64,000 bases of DNA, taken from Gonatopus flavifemur (taxonomy: Eukaryota; Arthropoda; Insecta; Hymenoptera; Dryinidae). The stretch is from contig JAFFJZ010000001.1 in the NCBI GenBank assembly GCA_018340375.1, positions 41,966,001 to 42,030,000 of the forward strand, written 5' to 3'. Made by a program: the position numbers and the translations under genes. Shown here in pieces: positions 34,193-44,989 of the stretch (positions are counted from its first letter, which is position 1; each line of letters starts with the position of its first letter). The notes under the pieces were generated by a model, which was not told the origin of the DNA, ran no database searches, and was given only the letters and a program-made list of their open reading frames with translations.

Positions 34193-35742
34193 ATTTATCG
34201 CAAAAAAAATTATTGGTTATTGTGAGATATTGTTATGCAATTCAGTGATTTACAATTATTCTAATTTAGTATTTATGCGTTCCGACATGCTAACAGAATG
34301 AATTTTTAAAAGAATTTATACACAGTCTGTAAGAATTATTTCATGATTATCATATTCATCTTCCACATTGATACAAAGCAATGCAAATATAATTTCACTC
34401 GATTATTGATATAAAAAAAACTATTATAATGAGAATTTGATTAAAAGAAATTATTCCATGGGATTGTACAAGATCAATTCTCGAATCAGTCGAGGTGTAT
34501 TGATATTCTCGTGAATTTTATGATTATCGATTGTTTATTTGACAATTAAATCAAAGGTGTTGTTCCAGTAAGGCTATCGACATGGAACACTTTCTTCCAT
34601 CTCCACCTCCTCGATCTTTACAACATCATACACTCAAATATTAATTACACTTGTATGTTAGAACAATGGTTTGAAGTTTTGTCTACAAAAATTAATGTAT
34701 ATAAATTCAATTCCAACTTTGTTAGCAATTCCATGGCTCAATTTGCACGCAAAATGCTAGTGAGGTGCAGTGCCATATGTTTTTAAATGTTTTCATTAAA
34801 AGAATAAAAGAATTATGTATGTATTATCAACGTTTTTAATATCCCTGAAGTTTTGATCTTTCATTAAAAGGAATTTTAAATCAAGTATGACGAAAACTCA
34901 TTAAGAATTAATGATAATATTCTAAAATGAATTCTGCTGAAAAAGCTTTGTACAGGAAAAAAAAAACCTATACTGCTGAAAACGTTCAACTGAAATTTAA
35001 CAGCATACGTTGTCAATCTATTCAAATAAGCGTGGTTCTGGAATTTTATGAATTTACATGATTTTTAATAGAAAATTTGAATTTTATTAATAAATTTTTT
35101 TAGTCTTGTAACAAAGTTCTGAACTTGAATAACGAATTCTATTTTTGAATTCAACAACCACTTATGAAATTTCATATCAATTCCTATTGGAATGAATATT
35201 GTTTCCACATTGGGAATTTCCAATTGATCCCAATGAAGAATTTTTCACATAACTGTGATGAATAATTGTACTAAATTCTATCCGATGCTAGAAAGGCTGT
35301 GAGCAACTTGAGAAAATCCAGAAATTTTTTCAAGTCGCGAAAGAACAAAAAAAGAGGCAGGGGAATCTTTTTCGAACATTGGGAAAATTAACTTTCTTGA
35401 ATAAAATTATACAAGGGAAATGTAAAAGGCTGAAGCTAGGGACCCTGTAAAGTATTTGAAAATTAAGCTTTATTGCATAATATATGGAGTAATTTTATTG
35501 TAATCTCTAAAATGTTCAGACCTTTTTCATGAGTTCAGTTTTGAGTAATTGCAGGGAGGAGAAATATAGTGAATTCTCATTTGTTGTTGATAAAATTGAA
35601 TTGAAATTATGATTTTGTTGAGAAATATACTTTGTAAATTTATAAAATCACGATTAATTTGATCATTCAAAACATACTCATATGTACATATATACTAATA
35701 TTTTAAATTTTTATAAAATTCTCTATATCTAAATTATTTATA
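34193..35742. other. intergenic between BLOC1S2 and the coiled-coil gene
   Basis: AT-rich DNA likely holding both 3' UTRs (the genes converge). An AATAAA lies near 34803. No further gene or clear repeat. Confidence 0.4.
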
Positions 35743-36851
35743 TCATTCAAATATGGAACCATCCAAAACACAAGTGTCATCGAAATTTCCAATTATTGGA
35801 CCTGAAAGTGAAATGTTTCACTAGTTCTTATGTAAGTAGTTATGAAAGATTATAGTAGAAATAAATTTTTTGGTTTGAATTAGAGTTAATTATTGAAAAT
35901 CAAAGTGCAAACAACTTTCTACTTGGAAATTGATTCTTACTGCATTGGGAAAACAGAGTAGTTTATGAAATGATAAAAGTTTGTTATGAACTTTTTTTCA
36001 CAGTATGCGACATAGAACCATCTTGCGTTTATGTTACGTTCAATTATTTCGATTAATTGTAATATAATTTACCCAGATGGAAAAAAAATCAGTTATCGGT
36101 AATCTGCAACAAGTTTTGTTGGAAAACTTACCATGTGCGATGATGCATGATTCTTGAATGTCTATTATACTATTCTGAAGAGTTTCCACCTCTGTACCGA
36201 TCATCCTCATTTTATTGAATTCATTTTCCACTGAATTGGCACAGGCTATCTGGAGGATGAGCATTAGTTTGGGAATTAATTCTCGATCCAAGTACAATGA
36301 TATGAAAAAAATTTTCAGACTTACTGTATCATTTTTCAGTTTTTCAGTATCTATACTGTTTATGTTGTTGGTTCCTTCATAAACATGTTCCAAATTATTC
36401 ACAAGTTCCATAGCATCGGAAACAAACTTGATTACTTCCCTATATAAATAGAACAATTCAGATTTATTCTCACAAATTGTCAATACCGTGAATGAGATTT
36501 CTACTTACTCTTGATGATCATTTGATATCGGTAATCCACGTACTGGCAAACTTTTTGGATCGATTGCGATTTTTTTTATCATATGCTTACATGCAATCAG
36601 ATTATTTATATTTTGATGAATATGATTTATTCTTTCCCTATACTCACCTATAGGAAAAAAATTCTTATTATGTGTACCATAAAAGCAAAATAATGCAACA
36701 TACCGGCCAATCTTTCAATCCCTTGCTCCAAATCATATTTTTCTATTTCTTTTCTCAAGAGGATATCCTGCTCTTTATGACGATGATTCCTCTTGTCATC
36801 TAATATTTTTGTTAGAGATTCAATATTCCCTTCTAAGAAATTAATGTTCAT
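35743..36851 (-). CDS. coiled-coil protein, possible augmin subunit HAUS2
   Basis: Five short minus-strand exons join with consistent phases and good GT-AG signals: 36851-36704, 36647-36509, 36439-36325, 36249-36132 and 35801-35743, giving 192 residues. The protein is almost wholly helical and heptad-like (IESLTKILDDKRNHRHKEQD; INHIHQNINNLIACKHMIKK; KFVSDAMELVNNLEHVYEG; MRMIGTEVETLQNSIIDIQ). A central LPI motif (GLPISNDHQ) separates the two helical halves. That arrangement, helix pair then a proline-rich LPI linker then a helix with an acidic NLEH stretch, reminds me of HAUS2, which helps nucleate microtubules inside the spindle. The resemblance is weak, and another spindle or kinetochore coiled-coil protein is possible. 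An upstream exon is not excluded. Confidence 0.5.
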
Positions 36852-36951
36852 GTTTGAATTTTTCCACGCTGAAAAGAATCTCCCACATTCTCCACAAATT
36901 TATACATAGAGCGGGCAAGTTAGGCCCAGTTTACATACATTAGGCCTGTGT

Positions 36952-37055
36952 CACATACAGCTGAAGAAGAAGGGGAAGGTCGAATCATAAAAAAAGAAGC
37001 AAATAGTCACCTCTCTTTTCAACCAGAGATGAATTGTAAAGAGGTAACCATCCGT
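36952..37055. repeat. left arm of GGCCTGTGTCACA MITE
   Basis: TTAGGCCTGTGTCACATACAG resembles the end of 33137-33273. The element is not closed by a matching right end. A GTCACCTCTCTTTTCAACCAG tract also recurs at 33197-33226. Confidence 0.5.
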
Positions 37056-37239
37056 TAGACCCAGTGAACTCTATGCCCAAAATAATAGTTCCAAAAACTG
37101 GATCTCATTGAATCCTTTCGGAATCACAAAATGAACTACTGAATTCTCCAAGGATTCTATTCTGCTGACATTTCAGTAGTTCATTTTGTGATTCCGAGAG
37201 GATTCAATGAGATCTAGTTTTTGGAACGGTAGTATGCAA

Positions 37240-37854
37240 CAGGGGGCATAATCTCAAATGCAACATTCTCAAACGGATTTCAGTGCTGCCGTACGGTAGT
37301 ACAGTGAATTATTCGCCATAGATACAACTAACACAAACAATGAACAAATCACACCGATTTTCGAATTAGTGTTAGTGTATACATGTAAAATAGTTCACTG
37401 TACTACCGTATGGCAGCGCTGAAATCCGTTTGAAAATTTTCTATTCGAGATTAGGTAGGGCACTACAATCCAGAACGTTCATTATCTAGAAAGTGCAAAA
37501 TCCCGAGTGCCAATATCCAGAATGGGCAAAATCCCGAATGCTCATTATACAGAATGTTCATGGTCCCGGATAAAAAAATATATATTTTAATATAAATCAA
37601 ATAATTGACCAGTTTAATCGTAAGAAATTAATTGTCCTCACTTACTATGCGTTAACAAATAATTTTTCATTATAAAAGTGGCCAATTATTTGATTTATAT
37701 TAAAATATATATTTTTTTATTCGGGACCATGAACATTCTGTATAATGAGCATTCGGGATTTTGCCCATTCTGGATATTGGCACTCGGGATTTTGCACTTT
37801 CTAGATAATGAACGTTCTGGATTGTAGTGCCCTACCTCGAGATCATGCCCCCTG
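37240..37854. mobile_element. hAT-like MITE CAGGGGGCATAATC, interrupted copy
   Basis: Same family as 4390-4612. It has an exact 8-bp duplication, GTATGCAA (37232-37239, 37855-37862), which is part of the host element's terminus. It is split at 37453 by the insertion 37454-37837. Confidence 0.92.
37454..37837. mobile_element. palindromic element, GGTAGGGCACTACAATCC ends, innermost
   Basis: GGTAGGGCACTACAATCCAG faces CTGGATTGTAGTGCCCTACC. It is flanked by CGAGATTA and CGAGATCA, an 8-bp duplication with one mismatch. Each arm holds degenerate units such as AATCCCGAGTGCC, ATCCAGAATGGGC and AATCCCGAATGCTC, then an AT-rich palindrome. The interrupted copy reads through to the intact family member once this is removed. 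Confidence 0.9.
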
Positions 37855-38206
37855 GTATGCAATAAGCCCAACTGATAATAAGCCCGACTGCATTTAACCC
37901 GAACGACTTTAAGCCCGAATGACAGTTGACCCGACTAATTATAAAAATATAATTAAATAAAATGGAAAATTAATCAAAATCAAAGCGTAATTAACCTTTA
38001 ATCTGTACATCTTTACAGTAAACGGTTGAATAAGCTTTGATTTCGATTAATTTTCCATTTTATTTGATTATATTTTTATAACTAGTCGGGTCAACTGTCA
38101 TTCGGGTTATAGTCCAGTCGGGCTTGAGTGCCATTCAGGTTTATTACCAGTCGGGCTTCTCGCATACCACCTTTGGAACCTTTGCTATTTGGGATGGGTG
38201 CCCCTG

Positions 38207-38371
38207 ATTGTCCCAGGCTGATCTCCCATGCAACCGGATTGTCCGGAACGGAACGATCCTAATTTGTAGAATACTAGTTTCATTTGGATATAACTATAAC
38301 AATACTAGGGACCCACCAATTATGAGCGTTCCGTTCCGGACAATCCGGTTGCATGGGAGACAAGCCTCAGA
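38207..38371. mobile_element. palindromic MITE, AGGCTKRTCTCCCATGCAACC arms
   Basis: AGGCTGATCTCCCATGCAAC and CCGGATTGTCCGGAACGGAA face TTCCGTTCCGGACAATCCGG and GTTGCATGGGAGACAAGCCT. Confidence 0.8.
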
Positions 38372-38599
38372 GTAAACCATAATTGGTAGCAGAGATGAGT
38401 TGAAGAGATTGCTAACGAGATATGAAAACCATAGCCCAGTTTCTGATTGGCAGTATCACGTTTTCCGTTTATCTCTTCATGCTGGTTGACTTAGAAGAAA
38501 AATTCAACCAATCATATGTTTTTCTTGAAAAGAAAAAAACGTGATACGGATTATGATTTTAACATTGCGTTAGCAATCTCTGCTATTCATCTCTGTTGG

Positions 38600-39000
38600 T
38601 AGACTCCAATAGACCCGAAAGATAATTGGCCCAATGCACGATAGATCCGAAAAAACTGAAACCTCATGCCGTGTTTACATATTATTAGGGCTAGAAGATG
38701 AACAGAGACAGCGATATGATTATAGGGTAGTATGCGATAAGCCCGAATGGCACTTGAGCCCGAATGGATTATAACCCAAACGCAGTGATGCCAGTATTCC
38801 CTAGAAAAATCTTCAGATTTTTTGGCATTGGTCATTTCTTTCTAAATTGAAAATATGATTGGCCGGTTATACAAGAAATAACCAATCATCAGATGCTGAA
38901 GATTTTTCTAGGGAATACTGGTAACACTGCTACCGATTATGGCTGTGAAAACGCTCCATGACGTTTCAATTTTCGGGTCAACTGACTTCGAGACTACCCA
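38600..39000. repeat. decayed GGTAG / AGCCCGA family cluster
   Basis: GGTAGACTCCAATAGACCCG (38599) and GGTAGTATGCGATAAGCCCG (38727) are termini like that of 37228-38171. The right side ends TCGGGTCAACTGACTTCGAG then ACTACCC near 38999. A CAGTGATGCC MITE is inserted at 38783. Confidence 0.6.
38783..38929. mobile_element. hAT-like MITE, CAGTGATGCC family, copy 3
   Basis: The ends CAGTGATGCCAGTATTCCC / GGGAATACTGGTAACACTG match 2293-2439 and 23156-23302. No clear target duplication. Confidence 0.85.
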
Positions 39001-39133
39001 AGTGTGTTATATGAACTTAATGACTAAACACATAAATGAATAAGCATTGACATAAGCACAAGCGGGACGCGCAGAACCCCAAAAATAGGTTCTGCGCAGC
39101 CAGTCATGCTTATGCTTATGTTGTTTTGCGTCT

Positions 39134-39298
39134 TAAGCTGGCCTCCCATGGACCGGAATTCGTTCCGGCGGAATGAAAATTGGACCAATGCACAATTTTT
39201 TATAGATTTCTGATAGAACGCTCTCAAAGAAATTGTGAAAGCGATTGGTTTAAAGTCATTCCGCCGGAACGAATTCCGGTCCATGGGAGGCCAGCCTT
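39134..39298. mobile_element. palindromic MITE, GCTGGCCTCCCATGGACCGG arms
   Basis: GCTGGCCTCCCATGGACCGG and AATTCGTTCCGGCGGAATGA face their complements at 39257-39295. The short open frames on both strands here arise from the palindrome and are not genes. Confidence 0.85.
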
Positions 39299-39361
39299 CG
39301 TGCACTTCTGTGCCTACTCCTTAACTATGGCAAATTCTTCTAGTTCTCCAGTGGCTCCAGT

Positions 39362-39774
39362 CAGGGGGGTGTAACTCTCAACGTTATAAAAGTAAAATAA
39401 ATTTGGACTGATTTCTGCGCCCTCTTAAACGGGTTCTTTGATGTGAACTAAAAATCAATATGGCGACCTCGTGTAGCAGGGTAACCTCAAAATTATTCTG
39501 ATTTTGACACATCAATAGTATTTCAACAATAAAGTGCGAAAATCAGAAAATTCTAAAGCCAAATTATATATTAAAAAATCTAATTTGTTTTTAGAATTGT
39601 TGTTCACACTTTGTTGTTGAAATACTGTTGATGTTTCAAAATTAAAATTGATCGGCATAATTTTGAGGTTACCTCGATTCAATACGATCGAAGCGCTATC
39701 ATGCTAGGGAACTTGTCCTGAATCAAAATGTGATTTGGGGTCATCCTATAGAGTTAAACAGTTGAAGCCCCCTG
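39362..39774. mobile_element. hAT-like MITE, CAGGGGG ends
   Basis: It starts CAGGGGGGTGTAACTC and ends GAAGCCCCCTG, with an exact 8-bp duplication, GCTCCAGT (39354-39361, 39775-39782). Interior arms GGTAACCTCAAAATTATTC and TCAATAGTATTTCAACAA face their complements. Confidence 0.9.
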
Positions 39775-39782
39775 GCTCCAGT

Positions 39783-41181
39783 GTAAACATAGCCATTATT
39801 CCTTATATAGGTTACAAATTTTAATTGAAATAATCTTCAATATTTACTTCCTAATTTTTTCACTAAACGCATGTATGTATTTATGTACAAAAAATTCTTA
39901 AAAATCATGCCCGTCATATTTTCAATTTAATATACAATGTTTGAATACAGTTAACCTGCAAATCTTTTATGGTTCCATTTAAACTTCACAATTCAAATAA
40001 TGATGAAGGAATTTATGTTACTTCGGAAACTATGTTCTCTCTTGAAGAAATCCATTGATTTCAACTGAAAAATTGTGCTAAATCAGTATAGGTCCTTTGT
40101 TGCAAAATTTCATGCAACTGCATAGACCAATTTTATGAACTTTGATCAAATACTATCAGATTTCAGGGGAATTCATATGTGTATAATTCATATCGAATGA
40201 TGAAATACTCAGCTCTCGAAGACAGTATATTGTTTAAACGATGTTTCCAATTTTAATGAGTTAATTCCAAAAGCGAACACCAATGATACATTAGATGTTT
40301 TAGAATTTTAATCTTGTTGTCCCTGTATAAGATTCAAACTTCGATCTTCAACATGAGTTTATGTGGTTTGATATATGTGTATTTAAAACAGAATTTTGGA
40401 AATTTTATCTGAATTGATGAGTACTTTATAACAGGCTTTCTTTAACCGTAAATCCCTTTTATATCAAAAGTTTGCTCATCAGAGAAATATTCCAAGTATG
40501 TCTGAAAGCTTTAAGGCACTAAAAAAAGAGTACATGAAAGTTTATCAACATGGATTGTAGAAGAGTGACAAATAATAACAATACCAAAATTGAGACCACC
40601 AATATTTCAAACATTTTAAAATGTTCTTTATAAACATAGTCTTTGATATCGATTGCAATCATACAGCACTGCTGCCTACGATAAGAAACTTGCCTTACAT
40701 TCAATATTATTGGCAAATACAATATAGTTTTATTAATAATGTTTAGAACATTTGAAAATCTTTGATTTTTCAGAATTTGTAGATAAAAGAATTTTAACAC
40801 TGATAATCTTATGGAAAGAACCTCTTCCGATGCTCTACGATGATGTTGATGTCAAAAAAATGTTGCCGAAGTTTCAATCGTTTATTGAAACGATTCAGTA
40901 ATCAAATAACAAAATTTTACAACAGATTCTTTAAATGGTGTTTTCAGTTGCGATCAACGATTATTCACCAGATTTTGAGAGTTTGAATATTTCGTTTCGT
41001 TTGCATAAACGATTCAACCTTCAAGAACATGAAAAAAATCAAAAGTCAATCTTATTGACAGTAAAATTTTTTTCAAAATTTTACAGATGTATCTCAGTCG
41101 ACTTGTGTCTGTAAGATCTGTTATCGTTATTTGAAAAATAAGAAACCGATTATTCAAAGTTGTCATAGTTTTTGAAAGCAA
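39783..41181. other. intergenic upstream of the SMIM20-like gene
   Basis: No gene or clear repeat recognised. The promoter of the small membrane protein gene is presumably near its right end. Confidence 0.4.
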
Positions 41182-41423
41182 ATGGGATACAGACTCAAAG
41201 GATGGAGATTTGGAGTTTTCTTAACGGGTATTATAACCGTAGTAATAGCACCATTTTATCCGGTTTTTATTCAGCCATTCCGCAATTCTGATCCTTACAG
41301 TATGTATAACATTGTTTCATGTTTGAAAATCTCGAATTCACTGATATGAATTGTATTTAATGTGTTTTAGAGGAAACGAGAGAGCGAGTAAGAAATGAAA
41401 TACCACCGCACAAGGCTGTTTGA
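41182..41423 (+). CDS. SMIM20: small integral membrane protein 20-like (MITRAC7)
   Basis: Two exons, 41182-41299 and 41371-41423, join in phase (TAC A|GTATGT ... TTTTAG|AGGAA) to give a 56-residue protein. It has a short basic N-terminus (MGYRLKGWRFG), one transmembrane helix at about residues 11-30 (GVFLTGIITVVIAPFYPVFI), then QPFRNSDPYKETRERVRNE. The FYPVFxxPF motif after the helix, followed by a Y-K-E charged stretch, matches SMIM20. In vertebrates SMIM20 sits in the mitochondrial inner membrane and stabilises newly made COX1 during cytochrome oxidase assembly. The protein is slightly shorter than the vertebrate form. It was found from splice signals and the motif. AATAAA at 41630-41635 fits the 3' end. 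Confidence 0.75.
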
Positions 41424-41629
41424 AAATCTTGAACAGTGTATTTTTTAATGTTTGTGTATATATATATATGTATTTATAAATAATAGATATTCAATTTTAT
41501 TTACATTCTTCTTTTAATTAATCACGTAGTAAAGACTGGAATATAAGTATATATTTATATACATATTCATATATTTATATAAATGTATATTTAAATCAGT
41601 CTCTATAAGTCGTTGAACAAAATTCAAAA

Positions 41630-41635
41630 AATAAA
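41630..41635 (+). terminator. polyadenylation signal of the SMIM20-like gene
   Basis: AATAAA about 210 bp after the stop codon. Confidence 0.5.
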
Positions 41636-41745
41636 GAAAAACAGAATATGCGTTCATTGTGTAAATAAAAATATTCACGCATGAGTTCCATGGGAGTTAA
41701 TTGAACAAAAATAATACTCTAAAGTTAGAATGTACGTACGTAATG

Positions 41746-42439
41746 CAGTCAAATCTGGTTAAATGGGAACTGGATGAGAAAGGAACCTCTATTATTGAGT
41801 TGATCTCTGAAATTTCTGATCTTTTTAACTGAGAGATAACAACGATTCACTTCATAATTGACATAAATTCATGGAAAACTTCTGTAATTAAGATTATTAT
41901 CGTTCTTATAACTCTTGAATAATAATCTACTAATAAATGGACCATAGATACTTTGAACAGTCGACCAACGGCAATCGCAATTTATTTGACAAAATTGATG
42001 ATTTTCTTCAGAACTTTGTAAAAAAACAGACGAGAATGACGGAGTTTTTCAATTCTCACCTTTTTCGCATAATCAAGTCATTCGAATATTTACTCGATGT
42101 ATGTGTATTTATGTTTATTTGATAATTTCCTCTACAAATAAACAACCGTGCATATTGAATGTTTGTATCGATTTCATATTCGATTGACTTTTGATTGCAT
42201 CTGGAAAATCACTGGTCCAATTCTCTGATACCAAGAAATCCAACTTTTGTCCCCTCCGTCAAACCTTTTTCTCCCCTACACAATCAAATTTCTTTTGTCG
42301 GCGGTTTCATTCTGTCCGTGAGATTTCTATACAGGTGAAACTCGATGGACAGGTCCTATTATCCCATATCTTTCGTACTTGAATGAGTGGGAGATCGGAT
42401 GAGTTGTTTCTTGCAATCTCGCTTAACCAGGTTTGACTG
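41746..42439. mobile_element. pogo-like element remnant, CAGTCAAAYCTGGTTAA ends
   Basis: CAGTCAAATCTGGTTAAATG at the left faces CTTAACCAGGTTTGACTG at the right. The right flank is TA, the left TG (decayed). The segment at 42275-42340 matches 21690-21780. No transposase frame survives. Confidence 0.7.
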
Positions 42440-43851
42440 TATTAAATTTTTCATTTTGTTTTACAATAAAATATTGAAAAAAGGGCGAGAGTTACTGGAA
42501 ATATTGCCACTTATACTTTGTGAATATTTTCTTCAATCAATGTTATACAAAACTTATAACACATGCCCTTTTTCTATCACACTCATAAATTTTATATCTT
42601 CGTCGTTTCTCAATAATGTGTAGACTATTTGTTCTCTCCTTTCTTCCATTTTGTTTGTTTATTTTTATATTTAGGTACAACTTGATAATTTCATATTCCT
42701 TGAACCAGGGTATGTATTCATTTTGTCGAAAAACTCATGATTTGAGAATCATTAGGGATTTGAAGGAAAACCCTAGTGTCTCGTATCACGAGTGGTTCGG
42801 CAGAATGAGTATTTACTTAAATAATTCTGTTTCGAATTATTCGATCAATCAATTGACGTAAAAAGATTCATCGATCGGTTGTTCAATCGAAAATAGAATC
42901 ATCAATCAAAATTAATCCAACAATCAATCGATTAATTCATTAATCGCACAGCCCTACTTGAACTGATTCTCAAACAACAACGCACAAGTCTTCCGCAAGA
43001 TTATTTTGTATTCTAGAATTCAAAGCATTAGAGACATTTGTTCTTAAAATTGAATATTAAAAAGTGTTGACTTTGAAGATTTGGAAGGAGTGTGTAAAAT
43101 TTTGCGATAAATTTATCAAAAATCAGGTCTATGGTCCAAGTATAAAAATATAGATTCATTTTTTTTTCCAATTTTTCATGGTTACAAACAATTTTCAAAC
43201 ATTATAACAGTTAAATATTGATAATATATTTTTGTAGTTTTGTTTCTCAGTATGTAAAAATCATGAAGAAATTTAAGTCACATGTAAAACGTAATCCCAT
43301 GTACGAAAAAAAAAAATCACAAAATTTTCCACGCTTTTTCCACTATTTTAAAGCTGTTATATTCAGAAGGTATTGAACTGCGGGAGAGACGAGAGAGGAA
43401 AATTCCACTAATTTTACTGGGGAGTGCTGGATCTTTACGAAGGTGTTATGTACCATAGTTTGTTATCAAACATTGTGACTTCAAATCATAATTCAGAGAA
43501 TGGAAAGAATAACTCGCTTAGCGCTTGGAATTACGTAAAACCGTTACGCATACTATAGTAGAAACGTTTTGTACTCAAAACATATGGCAATCTCTTCCAT
43601 AAAATTTATATAAAATTGTTCCTATAAATTTTTACATAGGGAAATTGAAAAAAGCAAGAAGGAAAAGAAACTCATTCCCACCAAACCGAATCACACAAAT
43701 ATCGGCTTTTTGCCCTTTCAAAATACAGCTCTCATTCTCTAGTACTATTCCATATTAGAAAATATTAACTCAACTTCTTCGGCCGTTTTTGATAGTGTTG
43801 TCAATTGCGGTTAATCAAGAAAAAGGAAAAGCAAAAAATAAATCCACCGTA
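42440..43851. other. intergenic, no gene recognised
   Basis: AT-rich. At 42842-42945 there is a degenerate run of ATCAATC / ATCGATT units. The rest has no recognised feature and may include the 5' part of the transposon whose transposase relic follows. Confidence 0.4.
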
Positions 43852-44989
43852 TCTGGAGATGGCACATGGAAAAAAAGAGGATTCTGATCTTTATTCGGAG
43901 TTGCAACTTTAATTACAAAGTACACCGGTAAAGTGGTTGATGCGTGTGTGATGAGTAGTTTTTGTGCTGGATGCAATTTGTGGGAGAATAAAAAAAATAG
44001 TGATTCAGTTGGATATGCAGGATGGCTCGCTGATCATGAAGAAAATTGTACTCGAAATCATACTGGAAGTTCTGGGAAGATGGAAATAGATGCAGTTGTG
44101 AAAATGTTTTCTTGTTCAGTAAATAAACATCAAGTTTGATATACGACATACATAGGAGATGGTGACAGCAAGACATGCAACGGTATTCTGAAGGCAGAGC
44201 CATATGGAAAAGATGTTGTTGTCAAAAAAGAGTGTGTTGGACACGTTGAAGAGAGGATGGGGACTCGGCTCCGAAATGCAAAAAAATCTGATAAAGGCAT
44301 TGGTGAAAAAGGTGCAGGAAAACTCACTGATAAATTGGTTGGCGAGATGACAAAGTATTATGGATTAGCTATTCAGAGACATCCAGATTCTCTTGAGGAA
44401 ATGAGGAAGGAAATTTGGGCAAAATTCTATCACAAGATTTCTACAGACATCAATCCACAGTATCAAAATTGCCCTGCAGGCGAATCTAGTTGATGCGCAT
44501 GGCGCAGAGCTGAGTTCCTCGGAGAGCAATTCAAGCACGATAAACCGCCTTTTTCTGAAGCACTTCAAAAGGTTATGAAGTCAATTTATGAAGATTTATC
44601 CAGAAAAGAATTGTTAAGCAGATGCCCCGGGAGCGGAAACTCAGAATAATAATGAGTCGCTCAATTCGTTAATCTGAACTTTCGTTCCAAAGCACCTCCA
44701 TTCTGGACCAAAAGTCGTTGAAATCGCCACGTTTCTCGCTGTCGTGATCTTCAACGAAGGATTCGAATCTATCCTGAAGACCTTGGAAACTATGGGAATG
44801 AAAATTGGCCAACAAGCTAAAGGATACGTTCGACAGTGTGATAGCTTTCGGATCGACCGTTCAAAAAGGCGCACGAGTGATGTCGTAAAACAGGCTCGAA
44901 TCGCGAAAAGGGAAAACGGAGCAGCTCTGCGTGACTTCCAGAAAGAGGAAGAAGAAGGCCTACTGTATGGTTCAGGCATAGCAGATTGA
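43852..44989 (+). pseudogene. decayed Mutator-like transposase (possibly Kolobok type)
   Basis: Conceptual translation gives the conserved order seen in insect proteins annotated as Mutator-like transposase domain proteins: SGDGTWKKRGF, FCAGCNLWE, a GSSGKMEIDAVVKMF block, YIGDGDSKT, KKECVGHVEERMGTRLR, GKLTDKLVGEMTKYYGLAI, NCPAGESS, and downstream NNNESLNSLI and VFPKHL-like segments. Four in-frame stops, all TGA, lie at 43885, 44137, 44491 and 44675, and one frameshift lies near 44625-44632. Two of the stops fall where tryptophan would be expected. No start codon or N-terminal region is preserved. The 3' non-coding sequence to about 45500 belongs to the element. The element's ends are not identified; CCCCCTTAAA near 45545 could be the right end. 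Confidence 0.8.

Larger units (their letters stand above)
37228..38171. mobile_element. palindromic element with TAAGCCCGA subrepeats, 8-bp duplication
   Basis: The ends GGTAGTATGCAATAAGCCCG (read across the inner insertion) and CGGGCTTCTCGCATACCACC are flanked by an exact TTTGGAAC duplication (37220-37227, 38172-38179). The arms hold a series of AAGCCCGACTG / AACCCGAACGAC-like units. The core is the GAATGACAGTTGACCCGAC palindrome also found at 2021-2207. A further partial copy starts at 38727 with GGTAGTATGCGATAAGCCCG. Confidence 0.88.
37076..38193. mobile_element. outermost element of a four-level nest
   Basis: CCCAAAATAATAGTTCCAAA at the left (diverged) and TTTGGAACCTTTGCTATTTGGG at the right face each other. 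The inner palindrome 37092-37227 (TTCCAAAAACTGGATCTCAT facing ATGAGATCTAGTTTTTGGAA) is a near-perfect hairpin with a loop at about 37150. The element at 37228 inserted within its right terminal repeat. The CCCARATAGCA terminus groups it with the CCCAGAYAGCAC family. Confidence 0.65.

Noticed and set aside
37860..38160. Regular short units resembling a CRISPR-like or satellite array
   Set aside because: Units are degenerate, mirrored in the two arms, and bounded by terminal repeats and a target duplication. It is a transposon, and the window is eukaryotic.
39024..39374. Overlapping open frames on both strands
   Set aside because: They lie in the arms of a palindromic MITE (39134-39298). The two frames mirror each other because the DNA does, and neither resembles a protein family.
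42842..42945. ATCAATC/ATCGATT run as a possible regulatory array
   Set aside because: The units are irregular and look like ordinary decayed simple sequence; nothing nearby suggests a gene it would control.
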